Shown piece after piece: positions 1 to 9,276 of a stretch of DNA of 64,000 bases; position 1 is the stretch's first letter, and each line of letters starts with the position of its first letter. Under the pieces are notes generated by a model, which worked only from the letters and a program-made list of their open reading frames with translations, was not told the origin of the DNA and searched no databases. Both the position numbers and the translations under genes were made by a program. The stretch is from Corbicula japonica (Eukaryota; Mollusca; Bivalvia; Venerida; Cyrenidae): the NCBI GenBank assembly GCA_038501625.1, contig JAZAYU010000008.1, positions 7,316,938 to 7,380,937 on the forward strand, written 5' to 3'.

Positions 1-80
1 AAATCCTAATCAGATCGCACAGATGTGCCAGCTGATATGGATCTAAACTGTTCGCCTAAGCTATGAAGGTATATCTATGG
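1..80. repeat. Partial copy of the AACAGTGTAGATC dispersed repeat family
   Basis: The stretch reads as one end of a short dispersed repeat: 'cagatgtgccagctgatat' followed by 'ggatctaaactgttcgcc'. The same phrases (cagatgtgcc.gctgat, atct.aactgtt) recur at 42.8, 48.7, 53.7, 54.0, 54.6, 58.6 and 59.2 kb. It is cut by the window edge. No coding potential is seen. Confidence 0.6.
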
Positions 81-551
81 AGTAAAGGGTTAACAGAAGC
101 CTTCGTCCAGATAATACATTGAAACCCTTATACCACTATCATATAGACAAGATGAAGGTCTTTGCGAGTGAATCAAGTTCTTTTGCTTTTACGTAAATGG
201 ATACATGTATGAGAATCATGGCACTGGTTATTCTCAATAAGCAAAATCGCTTCGCTGGTTTTCTGTACTTTCAGTACTTTGATTTGTCTATGGCAAAGCA
301 ATGGCGAGGTGCGCAATACTTGAATGTCGATTTTTCGTTTTATCGAAAGAGCATTAACAACAAATCGATATTGCTGAATCGTTGTCTAAAATGTTAAAAC
401 CAGAAACATGTACATAAATGAAAAATTCGGAGGAAATCTCGGATATAGTATGTTAATCTGTCCGAATTGTTTTCGCTTACATCTTGCAATTGCACTACGA
501 CAACTTAGATAGTTCAATTACAAATGTTTAATTTAATTAATTTAAACTTAC
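81..551. other. Unassigned AT-rich sequence
   Basis: No gene or recognisable repeat is seen here. Short open frames are not supported by any recognisable motif. It is the left flank of the TIR element that starts at 557. Confidence 0.5.
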
Positions 552-556
552 TTATT

Positions 557-1014
557 CAAGGGGTCTAACCTAAAGTAAGAAGATCGATGCTTTAAGACGG
601 CCATTTCATGGAGAGTGGTGTCAATTGGTGATAAAACAGCATTGTTTTGTTTACATCGACCACTAATTCAGTAAAGTAAGTACATTTTCTTGTATTATAG
701 GTATTGTGTATGAGATAACCACCTAGCCGCTTGTTTCAGACATCTGCTTTTGGTCCGTTTTTGTCTGTCCATGCAGTGGTTGAAGCGTGAAAGAAGGGAT
801 AGCGACATAGGGGTCCAAACTCTGCAATGTCTGCAGACTGATTTTGGGAGCTTTAGAGAATTAGATTTCGCCTTGCTGTGTTTGCGGGGTGCGGCATACA
901 TTATTTAACACTTTAGAACGTTTCCTGTGCTAATAGGAGCCTCTGTGTTCATTTTTTTTACATTTAAGACGATTTCATGGAGAACTGTCTCACTTTAGGA
1001 CAATTTCATGGAGA
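557..1014 (+). repeat. Left 458-bp terminal inverted repeat
   Basis: This is the reverse complement of 7448-7905 with scattered substitutions and compensating 1-base indels (for example T8 versus T7 runs). It ends inward at the last shared TTTCATGGAGA motif. High identity between arms implies recent insertion or arm conversion. Confidence 0.85.
695..901 (-). CDS. Small ORF (68 aa) inside left TIR, function unknown
   Basis: The 68-residue frame starts MYAAPRKHSKAKSN, is basic, and contains a CRHC pair. It is preserved in the opposite TIR at 7561-7767 with only two amino-acid differences (Ser/Pro and Lys/Arg). Because the arms are nearly identical DNA, conservation alone does not prove translation. 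No family is recognised. It reads outward, toward the element tip. Confidence 0.25.
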   Translation of the reverse strand: MYAAPRKHSKAKSNSLKLPKSVCRHCRVWTPMSLSLLSRFNHCMDRQKRTKSRCLKQAARWLSHTQYL

Positions 1015-1702
1015 GCTATAAATTTTGGAGAGGTTAGACACTGATTAGTTTATAATGAACAGAAGTATATCTGTAATTTTTATTGTAATTGTACCATGTA
1101 TTGAACATGATTATATTGGCAAGTCAAGAACTGCACCCATTAAATGCAATGAGCACAATTAAGACCAGTATATCATTGCTTGTTAGGTATCCATGACTGT
1201 ACTATACTTTAGTGCTTAAAACGGATTACGCGACACAATTTCACCTTAAGACATCCCATTTTAACGTATGCACCAGTCGAAAAGTCATATGAATCCACTC
1301 TCCCACCCCCACCCCCTTGCCGGAACTACGGGCGGGAAAAGCCATGTTTAACCATTCGGATGTCTCGGCACTGCGAGGCAAGTGTGATGGTTTTGATTTA
1401 GCGCCAAAGTGTCCTTGATTTTTATTATTTACACTAGTCAAAAGTTCTAAGTGCACACTTGATAAATGTTAATTTTTCCAATAATTTGATTGAATCTTTC
1501 AAAATAGTGTAAATTACAATGAAGAAGAATCAATATTTTATTAAAGCACACCAAAAATTGTAAGTCTGCTTAACCAGATTAAAAAATAATAATATTTTAG
1601 CTCACTTGTTCTCAGAAAGCAATTCTCAAGTTAATTATCATTGCATCGGCTATCATTTGTGATCGTTTTCTCATCTCGGTATAATTTAAATTTCATGCAG
1701 AT

Positions 1703-3003
1703 TTAAAGAATGAAAGCTATTGACATGTCGGGGTCTCCCACTTTTGGAAGATCCGCCGGCCATCGCTCAGCAAACCACTTTCCTAAGTAATAGCCTCCGT
1801 ATCCGTGGCTACCACTAGCGTCTGTATATAGTTCCATGTCGCCACTTTCCGTCAAGAAGTCTTCGTAAAAGAAGGAAAGTCCGTTCCATTCTTTCAAAAA
1901 CCTAATCCACATATTTATGTCCGTTAGGCAATCTTTGCTTAATTTGACATGGTGATGTAATTCCTTAACAGATGTGGATAAGGACAATAAGTATGAAACA
2001 AAGCTTCTACCAGGCAGAATTACCCTTGATGCAAAATTTAAATGTCCGAGAACGCTAAGCAACTTTCGTTTTGTAATTGATTTCCTTGAGCACGAATCTG
2101 TCAGTAATTCGATTATTCTAGTAACTTTATCTTTTGGCAAAGAGGCTTGCATTTGCACTGAATCAAGTTGAATTCCTAGAAAAACAATAGAAGTGACAGG
2201 ACCAATTGTCTTGTCAGGATGTATAGGTATATTAAGTATGCCGAATACGTGTGTCATCAGCGCCATGTTTCTGTGACCGTCATGAGATTTTGAAATAATT
2301 GCCAAAAAGTCGTCAAGCAAATAGAGTAAGTATGGAATGCCATAATTTGTGGTGGCAATCCAATGTATAGCCGCTGACAAAAGTGTGAAAATTTTTGGAC
2401 TAGATCTAGAACCGAAGCATAATCTTTTGAAAAAGTAATAATGTCCATTCCAGGAAATTCCATGAAAGCGCCAAAGATCAGGTTTAATAGGAATTAATTT
2501 AAAAGCGTCAACAATGTCGGTCTTACATAAAACTGCACCTTCACCGCATTCCTTAATTGTACTGATAGCATCGTCCACTTTCACGTAAGAGAGGGAAAAT
2601 TCATTTTTATCGATCAGTTCATTAATACTTGAATGCTCTTCGTGCTGATGCGGAGCACTAAGGTCTACAATAAGTCTATGTTTTTTAGAATATTTACTTT
2701 CAGCTATTCCTATAGGACTTATTCTAAAAATGTCAAAGGGCGGAGCATCAAAAGGCCCAAGCAAATAACCCTTATCGAGCTCTTTTTGAAGGAGATCTGA
2801 TACAATATCCGGTTGACGGACAGCTGATTGTAAATTTTTACATTGATAGCTTGTTTCAGGTAGATTTTGAATGCCTGTATCAAATCCATAGCGTAATCCA
2901 CTACAAAGTTTGTTTACAAAGTTTTATCCGGGTGATTAATTAATTCTAATTCCAATCTATCAACGTTTATCGGTGTAGTAGGTATTAAGATTTCTTCAGA
3001 TAG
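1703..3003 (-). pseudogene. Reverse transcriptase-RNase H (DIRS-type pol), frameshifted and truncated
   Basis: Pol begins straight after the gag stop (SEEILIPTTPINVDRLELE...), shifts frame near 2917-2925 in a T/A-rich spot, and then stays open to 1703. Visible blocks are KHRLIVDLSAPH, KTDIVDAFKLIP, FGSRSSPKIFTLL, the catalytic YLLDDF (Asp codons about 2309-2314), FLGIQLDS and the primer-grip-like RKLLSVLGHLNFA. RNase H follows, with LYTDASGSHGYGGYY near 1830. The frame ends at MSIAFIL, where RNase H should continue, and no recombinase follows. The frameshift and the missing C-terminal parts make it a pseudogene. Confidence 0.8.
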
Positions 3004-3006
3004 TCA
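3001..3006 (-). promoter_or_regulatory. UGA-CUA gag/pol boundary, candidate stop-codon readthrough site
   Basis: On the minus strand the gag frame ends AAG-TGA and continues CTA-TCT-GAA-GAA in the same frame into pol. UGA followed by CUA is an established leaky context in eukaryotes. Whether this copy or its relatives use it is inference. Confidence 0.45.
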
Positions 3007-4386
3007 CTTTTTGCTGGTGTTAGTTTGTTTTGATGATTTTGACGGGCATTTAAATGCCGGGTGTCCCTCCATTTTACACGTGTCACAAATGTGCGCGATA
3101 TTGGAGTTCATATGAAGGGAGTCACATCCTGCTTGATTGAAGTTGTTGCATATTTCTTTCCCTTGATGAAACTTCCTGACACGTCCCTGTCTGTCAGTTC
3201 TGTTACGGCTCGACTGACTTGTCGATGTCTTGGGAATTCGTTCTTCATCTCCTGTTTGCTTTGGTAGACTCAAACTTGTCGGACAGAAAGCGGTAGTATG
3301 ACAAGTACTGCGACATTTATCACAGGAAGCGGAACGTAGCCCTGAGAACGTCGTCAGATAGAGTTTAGTGTCGCAGGCGGACCAGTCCACATGTATATTC
3401 TGTGCTTCATATTGTTCAGCCTTTCTTGCAAAAGCTACATGGTATTCATAGAAATAGCTGCCCCCGTACTGGCGATGCATGCTGTCTATGAGATCGGCGT
3501 ATGGATCCAGTTCTTTCCTCCGGAACGGATCAACCTCGCAGATTGTGTTCTTGTATTTTGAGAAAGCTGCTCGGAATTCATGAATGTTGAGGGTCTTGTG
3601 AAGTCTGGAGTCACCGGCGCGTATGACGACCTGCTCACCGTGTTTGTCGAAAATCTGCGTTTCGTGACTCGACTCCATACCCGGAATAAGTAGAACTGCC
3701 AGATTTACGTATCTGTTACTAAGAATGTCGTTCCGTATTTTCTGAGGAACTATTATGACTGGCGGAAGATCGTCCACGGGTCTTCTTTCGGTGCGTCCCG
3801 AGCGTGAGTCCCCGGTACTATCGGAACGGCCTATAGAAAAAGGGATCCCGCTAGTTATGGGTCCGTTACGGTCTCCTGCAAATGAGGTGGCCAGTCTATG
3901 AGAAATCTGAGCCAGATTTGCCTGCATTTCTCTGATTTCATGTGAAATACGCAGAACATCATCTGCCGATCCAGAACATAAATCATTGGCGTTATCACCT
4001 GGGAATTCTCCTTCATCCGGGAAACTTACGGAAGCCGGAAGTTCATGTTCGCCGTCGTCCGGATTGCTATAAATAGCTGAGTTATTATTAGATGAGGTAT
4101 TTTTAGACGACGCGTCGTCTACACTGCTTAACTGTTCATAAAGAGTCACTAACGTTTTATGCGGTGTAGAATGCGGAAGGTTTATACCTTTCTTTCCCAA
4201 TTCTGTCTTGAGTTTTGCAATAGTCCAATTTCGCGGCTCGGAACAATTCAATCTCTTTTTCCTCGGTGTTCCGGGGTCTGTCATCTTGGAATTATTATTA
4301 TGCTCTGTTGCGTCTGTCATATCGTTTTCCACGCGGCTTCTTTTTCTTCCCGCACGTGATCCTCGATTTATAGTCCTTCCAGACAT
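3004..4386 (-). CDS. Gag-like nucleocapsid protein of the DIRS-like element
   Basis: The 460-residue frame starts MSGRTINRGSRAGRKRSR, a strongly basic N terminus. Residues ~53-86 (WTIAKLKTELGKKGINLP...) resemble a SAP-type DNA-binding helix pair. Two CX2CX4HX4C zinc knuckles occur near residue 355 (CDKC...H...C) and at about 434-447 (CDTCKMEGHPAFKC). These match the RNA-binding capsid proteins of YR retroelements. The frame is intact and ends in a UGA followed at once, in the same frame, by the pol sequence. Confidence 0.75.
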   Translation of the reverse strand: MSGRTINRGSRAGRKRSRVENDMTDATEHNNNSKMTDPGTPRKKRLNCSEPRNWTIAKLKTELGKKGINLPHSTPHKTLVTLYEQLSSVDDASSKNTSSNNNSAIYSNPDDGEHELPASVSFPDEGEFPGDNANDLCSGSADDVLRISHEIREMQANLAQISHRLATSFAGDRNGPITSGIPFSIGRSDSTGDSRSGRTERRPVDDLPPVIIVPQKIRNDILSNRYVNLAVLLIPGMESSHETQIFDKHGEQVVIRAGDSRLHKTLNIHEFRAAFSKYKNTICEVDPFRRKELDPYADLIDSMHRQYGGSYFYEYHVAFARKAEQYEAQNIHVDWSACDTKLYLTTFSGLRSASCDKCRSTCHTTAFCPTSLSLPKQTGDEERIPKTSTSQSSRNRTDRQGRVRKFHQGKEICNNFNQAGCDSLHMNSNIAHICDTCKMEGHPAFKCPSKSSKQTNTSKK

Positions 4387-5106
4387 TTTTTTTAAAATCC
4401 AAATGCACTTTAAAACGTTATTCGTATAGTTAGTTTGTTTTATTTTAATTTGACAAATATAAGCACAAGATTTCTCTGCGAGCTAAACGGCGAACAAAGG
4501 AAGACTGAACCAGAAACAAGGTTTGCTGATAAGCTCGTGCATAAATAAGTAGGTTCTGATAAGGTCGTGCATAAATAAGTAGGTTCATACGAGGTTATTA
4601 ACTTTTGTCTACTCTGAAAGTAAGGTGTGTGATATGGGCCTCTTTAAAATACAGTTGAAAATACTTCAACTAATACTTAAATTAATAAAATATGCAAAAA
4701 TAAGGTATTTCTTTTGCATTTACGAAAACCTTCAATATTTGTTTACAACAAATTTGAAGTTGTGCCTGTGAAAAGAATTTTGACGGCAATGTCGTTGTCT
4801 GCTGATGTCAACCGTTTCATGGTTACAATTTGTTGGTGTGTTTTTCGTGTTTGTCTTGAGTCGGTGAACATGTGAAAAACAAAAACGATTGTAAAAAAAT
4901 AAATTTCGCTTGCCGCACGGGGATAATGCATAAAAAGCGTATGCCGACGTGGATGACGTAAAACGTAAAACATATGCACAGTTTTCAAAAAATTATTGTT
5001 GTTTCATCATTATTAACATTAAGTCAAACTTTCATTCAATTTGAATAAGTTTACTTTAAGATATTAAAAATTGAAAAGTGTGCACTTAGAACTTTTAACC
5101 AGTGTA

Positions 5107-6464
5107 TTTAGCGGTAATTTTACCATCAGGCTGTTCCCACATGGTGGGTATTTTACAATCTGCTTGGGCCAAAAGCAAAGTGTCTGCTAGTCTGCAGGGT
5201 TACGATCCCCTGCCTTTAATACCATCTTCAGATATAATCAAGTTCTGATTAAAATCAATTTAATCAGATATTTTTAGTAGGTGCACTTAATCCCTACTGT
5301 TCCCAGTGTTATTGGCTTTTTTGCTGAAACTTTCAAAGTTTATATAATTTCCAATCGACCAGTATTTCGACATTGTGTTTAATTGACTACATGCAAAACA
5401 TATTTATTATGATGATTTTAGTACACGCATTTGTTCTCCTCACCTATTTTATTTTTATGTGGATGTATTCTTTTTAGGGATGGCAACGAATAGCAAAATT
5501 GTCATTAGAATATTTTGATGTACAAGTATTGTAATATTCGATAGTCATTTGTATTTGCGATCTCTTTGCTGGAGTATGCCGTATGTGTCTGTCAAACAAC
5601 ACTTCCGGCTTAATAACGACTTTCCAATTATAATAACGTTTCACATCAGGTCATGCTAAAGTAAGATCAAATCTCGATTTCTAACATATAATGATCATGT
5701 GCTGTCCGCTTACTGATAAATAACATTAAGTTACTATAAAAGAAGTCAGTGTACTTTCGTCGTCTTTTGTACGTGCATTTACGGGACATAGTAATTTTAT
5801 GGTGATACCGTTGTCGTCACGGCAGTTACGCATGTTGAATTGAGACGATAACTGCATTAAACTTTTAAGTTTCTAACTATCGGAGGAAGCAGAATGAAAT
5901 CCAAGTGTTGTTAGCATATTAAGCATTTCACTTGTTTGAGTTTGCACGTGACTGCAATACCGATCGGGATTGGATGCGCGTGATACTGATTATGCAAATT
6001 ATCTTTATTATGACAATCATTTGATAGGGCTTTTTCGGCGTTAGCTGTCTAAGCTCACTTTTGACCTAGTTTTTCGACCAATGAAATATTATAAATAAAA
6101 CTTATTATGCAGCGGGAAAATCAAATAGATTAATTTGATTGGTTATTAGTGGGTCTCGTTAATGATTACCGTAACGATTTTTATATTGTGTGTTAGTATT
6201 TACATGGCACTTATATGTTCGGGCATTTTCGTTTTTAAAAGCGATAATTGTATTGGAGAAAAAGATATTTACGGTATAAAAAACCAATTAAGTCAATTGA
6301 TGGCTTAAATACGATTATTATATGGAATATTCATGGGTGTCAGGTAAACACTCGAGTACAATACACAGTGTAAAACGACAGAGAAGTGCATATATTTCTG
6401 GTTCTTACTGGTTCCTTTCTAGTTCCTTTGAAACTGATTGTTAATTTCAAGTCCAGATATTCAC
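5107..6464. other. Interior of TIR element, unassigned
   Basis: AT-rich sequence with no long open frame. A B-box-like 'gggttacgatcccc' is present near 5200, but no convincing tRNA fold was found around it. Confidence 0.4.
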
Positions 6465-6535
6465 ATCCCGTTGGTGAAGTGGTTATCACACTCGCCTCTC
6501 AAGCGGAGGCTCCGGGTTCAATACTCGAGAGGGAC
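6465..6535 (+). tRNA. tRNA-like sequence, candidate tRNA-Glu (CTC), diverged
   Basis: The sequence starts at 'atcccgttggtgaagtgg' and ends 'actcgagagggac'. The D-arm/A-box TTGGTGAAGTGG, an anticodon arm CTCGC-CTCTCAA-GCGGA placing CTC at 34-36, and a GGGTTCAATAC T-arm can be drawn. Acceptor and T stems each hold a mismatch. A run of eight T starting at 6538 would end Pol III transcription. It could be a functional gene, a pseudogene or a SINE head. It lies inside the TIR element. Confidence 0.5.
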
Positions 6536-7447
6536 ACTTTTTTTTAAAGTTAATTTACGTAAAAGTTGGTAGATTTCGCTCTTGTAACAAGTTGTTATTA
6601 TTTTCATTTATTGTATTTTAATAACATTTATTCATCATTAGTACTAACTCCACAAGAGGTATTTTATTGAAACTGAATAAATGTACAGTTAATGTTAGAC
6701 ATTCTTCTGTAATCGACGTATTATCACCAGACGAAATTATTGCACGCTCTTTATTTCTTTCTTTCTTATAAATAAAAATCTTTTCAATCAACGCCGTTTA
6801 TCTTTTTTAAAAGATATTTCTTGTTACCTTTTTAGCTTTACCCAATGGTAAAGTTTTGAGTTAAAACATACACCGGCATTAGTGAATTCACACCTCATGG
6901 CAAAACTCTTTATTAAACACCGGTCCGTATTGTTATCAAGAAGCCCTGATAATTGATATTAATGGTCACTCAAACTGCCAATCACTGTTAATTGGTGGAA
7001 GTATATTGACTATGACACTTCTTATAATAACACCAGGTGTTTCTGTTCATTGTACATCGAATTTAGTGGAAAATTAAATGTCCTGACCAGAAATAATTTA
7101 CATTTATTCGCTTTTCTTTGTATTTCGTCTAACAAAAATTAATATTCGAACACTTAAAAGTATTAGAATGTCTCGTTTCACAGATGTTGATCTAGGTGAT
7201 AATAATTTCAGCGGTGATGGAGACGTAAGACGTATTTTTTTCTTTGTCGTCTTCAGTGGTGAGGAGATATGGGATAATTTTCTTTTTCTTTCGGTTTCCT
7301 TCCATTTTCTTCTTAGATTCAACACGGGTTTTCTTTTTCTCATGTTTGGAACTAGACCTAAAAAATGAAAACAAGAGTTGGTGTTAAATCCATTAACAAT
7401 GGCTTTCTTAAGTAAGTCTCCATGAAATTGTCCTAAAGTAAGGCGGT
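6536..7447. other. Interior of TIR element, unassigned
   Basis: A Lys/Arg-rich minus-strand frame (7104-7454) overlaps the TIR edge, but its composition follows the local AAG/TTC bias and no family is recognised. Confidence 0.4.
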
Positions 7448-7905
7448 TCTCCATGAAATTGTCCTAAAGTGAGACAGTTCTCCATGAAATCGTCTTTAAT
7501 GTAAAAAAATGAACACAGAGGCTCCTATTTGAACAGAAAAACGTTCTGAAGTGTTAAATAATGTATGCCGCACCCCGCAAACACAGCAAGGCGAAATCTA
7601 ATTCTCTAAAGCTCCCAAAATCAGTCTGCAGACATTGCAGAGTTTGGACCCCTATGCCGCTATCCCTTCTTTCACGCTTCAACCACTGCATGGACAGACA
7701 AAAACGGACCAGAAGCAGATGTCTGAAACAAGCGGCTAGGTGGTTATCTCATACACAATACCTATAATACAAGAAAATGTACTTACTTTACTGAATTAGT
7801 AGTCGATGTAAACAAAACAATGCTGTTTTATCACCAATTGACACCACTCTCCATGAAATGGCCGTCTTAAAGCATCGATCTTCTTACTTTAGGTTAGACC
7901 CCTTG
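7448..7905 (-). repeat. Right 458-bp terminal inverted repeat
   Basis: Partner of 557-1014 in inverted orientation. Just inside it one more 'CTTTAGGACAATTTCATGG' unit is present that the left arm lacks, so the subterminal motif array differs in copy number between arms. Confidence 0.85.
7561..7767 (+). CDS. Small ORF (68 aa) inside right TIR, function unknown
   Basis: Mirror copy of the frame at 695-901, also reading outward. It begins at the ATG just after 'gttaaata' and ends in HTQYL. It has no recognised domain and may be a by-product of the TIR sequence. Confidence 0.25.
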   Translation: MYAAPRKHSKAKSNSLKLPKSVCRHCRVWTPMPLSLLSRFNHCMDRQKRTRSRCLKQAARWLSHTQYL

Positions 7906-7910
7906 TTATT

Positions 7911-9276
7911 TTACATCGATTGTGAAACAAGTTCTTCCAACTTATATTAATCATGCTCGATGTCTGCTTCCTAGGTTTACACAAGGGTTATAACACGGAC
8001 AGATTTCCGTTCTGCTCATGAACAATCTTTTGTTGTGTTTGGTTGATTTCAAAGTTCATTTTCATCGGTTAGATATAACATTTTCTTTTATCTTTGTTTT
8101 ATATGTATCAGAGGAATAAACAAGATTATTACACGCTCAATTACTGTTTATGTGAGACCTGAAACCTGATTTTTAAATATTAAATTATGAGATTATCTTT
8201 ATATAATACCTCTAGTCATCTGCCCGTAAAACGTTAACCCTTTAAGAACATAACTATTACTAATTCTTATAAAATTGAAGGAAAATGAGGCAAATACATG
8301 ACACATTCGTGGTTCTTTGACAACAGTTGAATTATTTACCTTTGAATTATTTTGCATAATGTAGCTCTCTGTCGTGGCCGTCCTGAATAACTTTGCGGGA
8401 CAATTAAAGCTTTCAATTCTTCGACCGTATTGACGCGAGAAGCGCTTATTGAACGAGAAGTTGCTACTGGTTACGAGAGAGGTGAGAGCGTCGTAGCCTA
8501 ATGTGATGATATGACTTACTGTGTTAGTCTGTCAGTTCATCTGCAAAATATGGATCCGGCTGTAATGGTAGCATGTTGCATCTCAAAGAATATCTTCATG
8601 AAATTCGAAATATGAACACATGCTAAACATGAAATAGAATAACTGCAAGAACATGGAATATTGCACTATATCAATAGTTCTGTTCTGTGAACCATTTTTT
8701 CAACCTGCAATGTTATTATTGCCGTCTGATAGTGGCACATCATATACATGTATACAGAACTGTTGCTTCTGGGCCCTGTCTACACTTATACCCCAAACGG
8801 TGGCTGTTATTCTAAGCATTCAAACCTTTAAGAGTTAATACAGATGTGTGTGGCTTTAAACACAGAGTCGTGTTTTTGATGAAAAAGATTGTATAAAGCT
8901 AGATTTTCAGTATAGCTTTCAATAATGCCAATTGCTGGCCACTTTTACAAACGATTGCATTGTCTTAGTTCGCCTACAGAACGATCAATCAGCACTTATT
9001 TAATGTAAAGCATGAATTCCTCGAGTTCAGCCGGGTATCATGTGGCGACCAGAGCTTCATAAACGAACAATAACACTGGACTTACATGTGTCCGACCTAA
9101 AACCTGATACATGTTTATCAATCAAACCTTGCATTGTTTATCTATATGTATGGTTGTAAACAATATACTAAACGACGTAAATAATTTGCACGCGTTTACA
9201 ACTTTGAGCTTTTTATAAAATCATTTTAAAGAGTTAATTTCGAGGATTCGGCGAATGCATTTAGTTTGAAGTAAAG
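7911..9276. other. Upstream region of the first channel gene
   Basis: No gene seen. An AT-rich stretch 'gagctttttataaaatc' lies about 65 bp before the ATG at 9277 and could hold a TATA-like element. No transcription start can be fixed from sequence. Confidence 0.4.

Larger units (their letters stand above)
1430..5106 (-). mobile_element. Decayed DIRS-like (tyrosine-recombinase class) retroelement
   Basis: The element is read on the minus strand. It is bounded by 31-bp inverted repeats (1430-1460 and 5076-5106; core AAAAGTTCTAAGTGCACAC) matching at 29 of 31 positions. Inverted ends, a gag-like protein with zinc knuckles, and a reverse transcriptase/RNase H with the YLLDDF signature fit the DIRS group. 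No tyrosine recombinase is visible: the pol frame stops at 1703, about 240 bp before the end. With one frameshift in pol as well, the copy looks dead. No target duplication is seen, as expected for recombinase-mediated insertion. Confidence 0.75.
552..7910. mobile_element. Large TIR-flanked DNA element with nested DIRS-like retroelement
   Basis: Two inverted copies of a 458-bp sequence (557-1014 and 7448-7905) bound this region. Outer tips are CAAGGGGTCTAACC and its complement. The 5-bp sequence TTATT lies directly outside both tips (552-556 and 7906-7910), as expected for a target-site duplication. Each TIR carries subterminal repeats built on 'TTTCATGGAGA' preceded by 'CTTTAGGAC'-like sequence, the usual layout of transposase-binding sites. 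The interior has no recognisable transposase; 1430-5106 is a separate nested retroelement. Without that nest the element is about 3.7 kb and looks non-autonomous. Long TIRs recall Polinton/Maverick or foldback elements, but neither a 6-bp duplication nor polymerase or integrase genes are seen, so the superfamily is left open. Confidence 0.75.

Noticed and set aside
5140..5230. Possible second tRNA-like sequence with gggttacgatcccc
   Set aside because: The T-loop has an extra base and no D or anticodon arm could be drawn.
7104..7454. 116-aa Lys/Arg-rich minus-strand protein
   Set aside because: Its start overlaps the TIR motif and the rest reflects AAG/AAA-rich DNA; no domain is visible.
552..7910. 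Polinton/Maverick identity for the 458-bp TIR element
   Set aside because: No polymerase B, integrase, ATPase or capsid frames are present and the target duplication is 5 bp, not 6.
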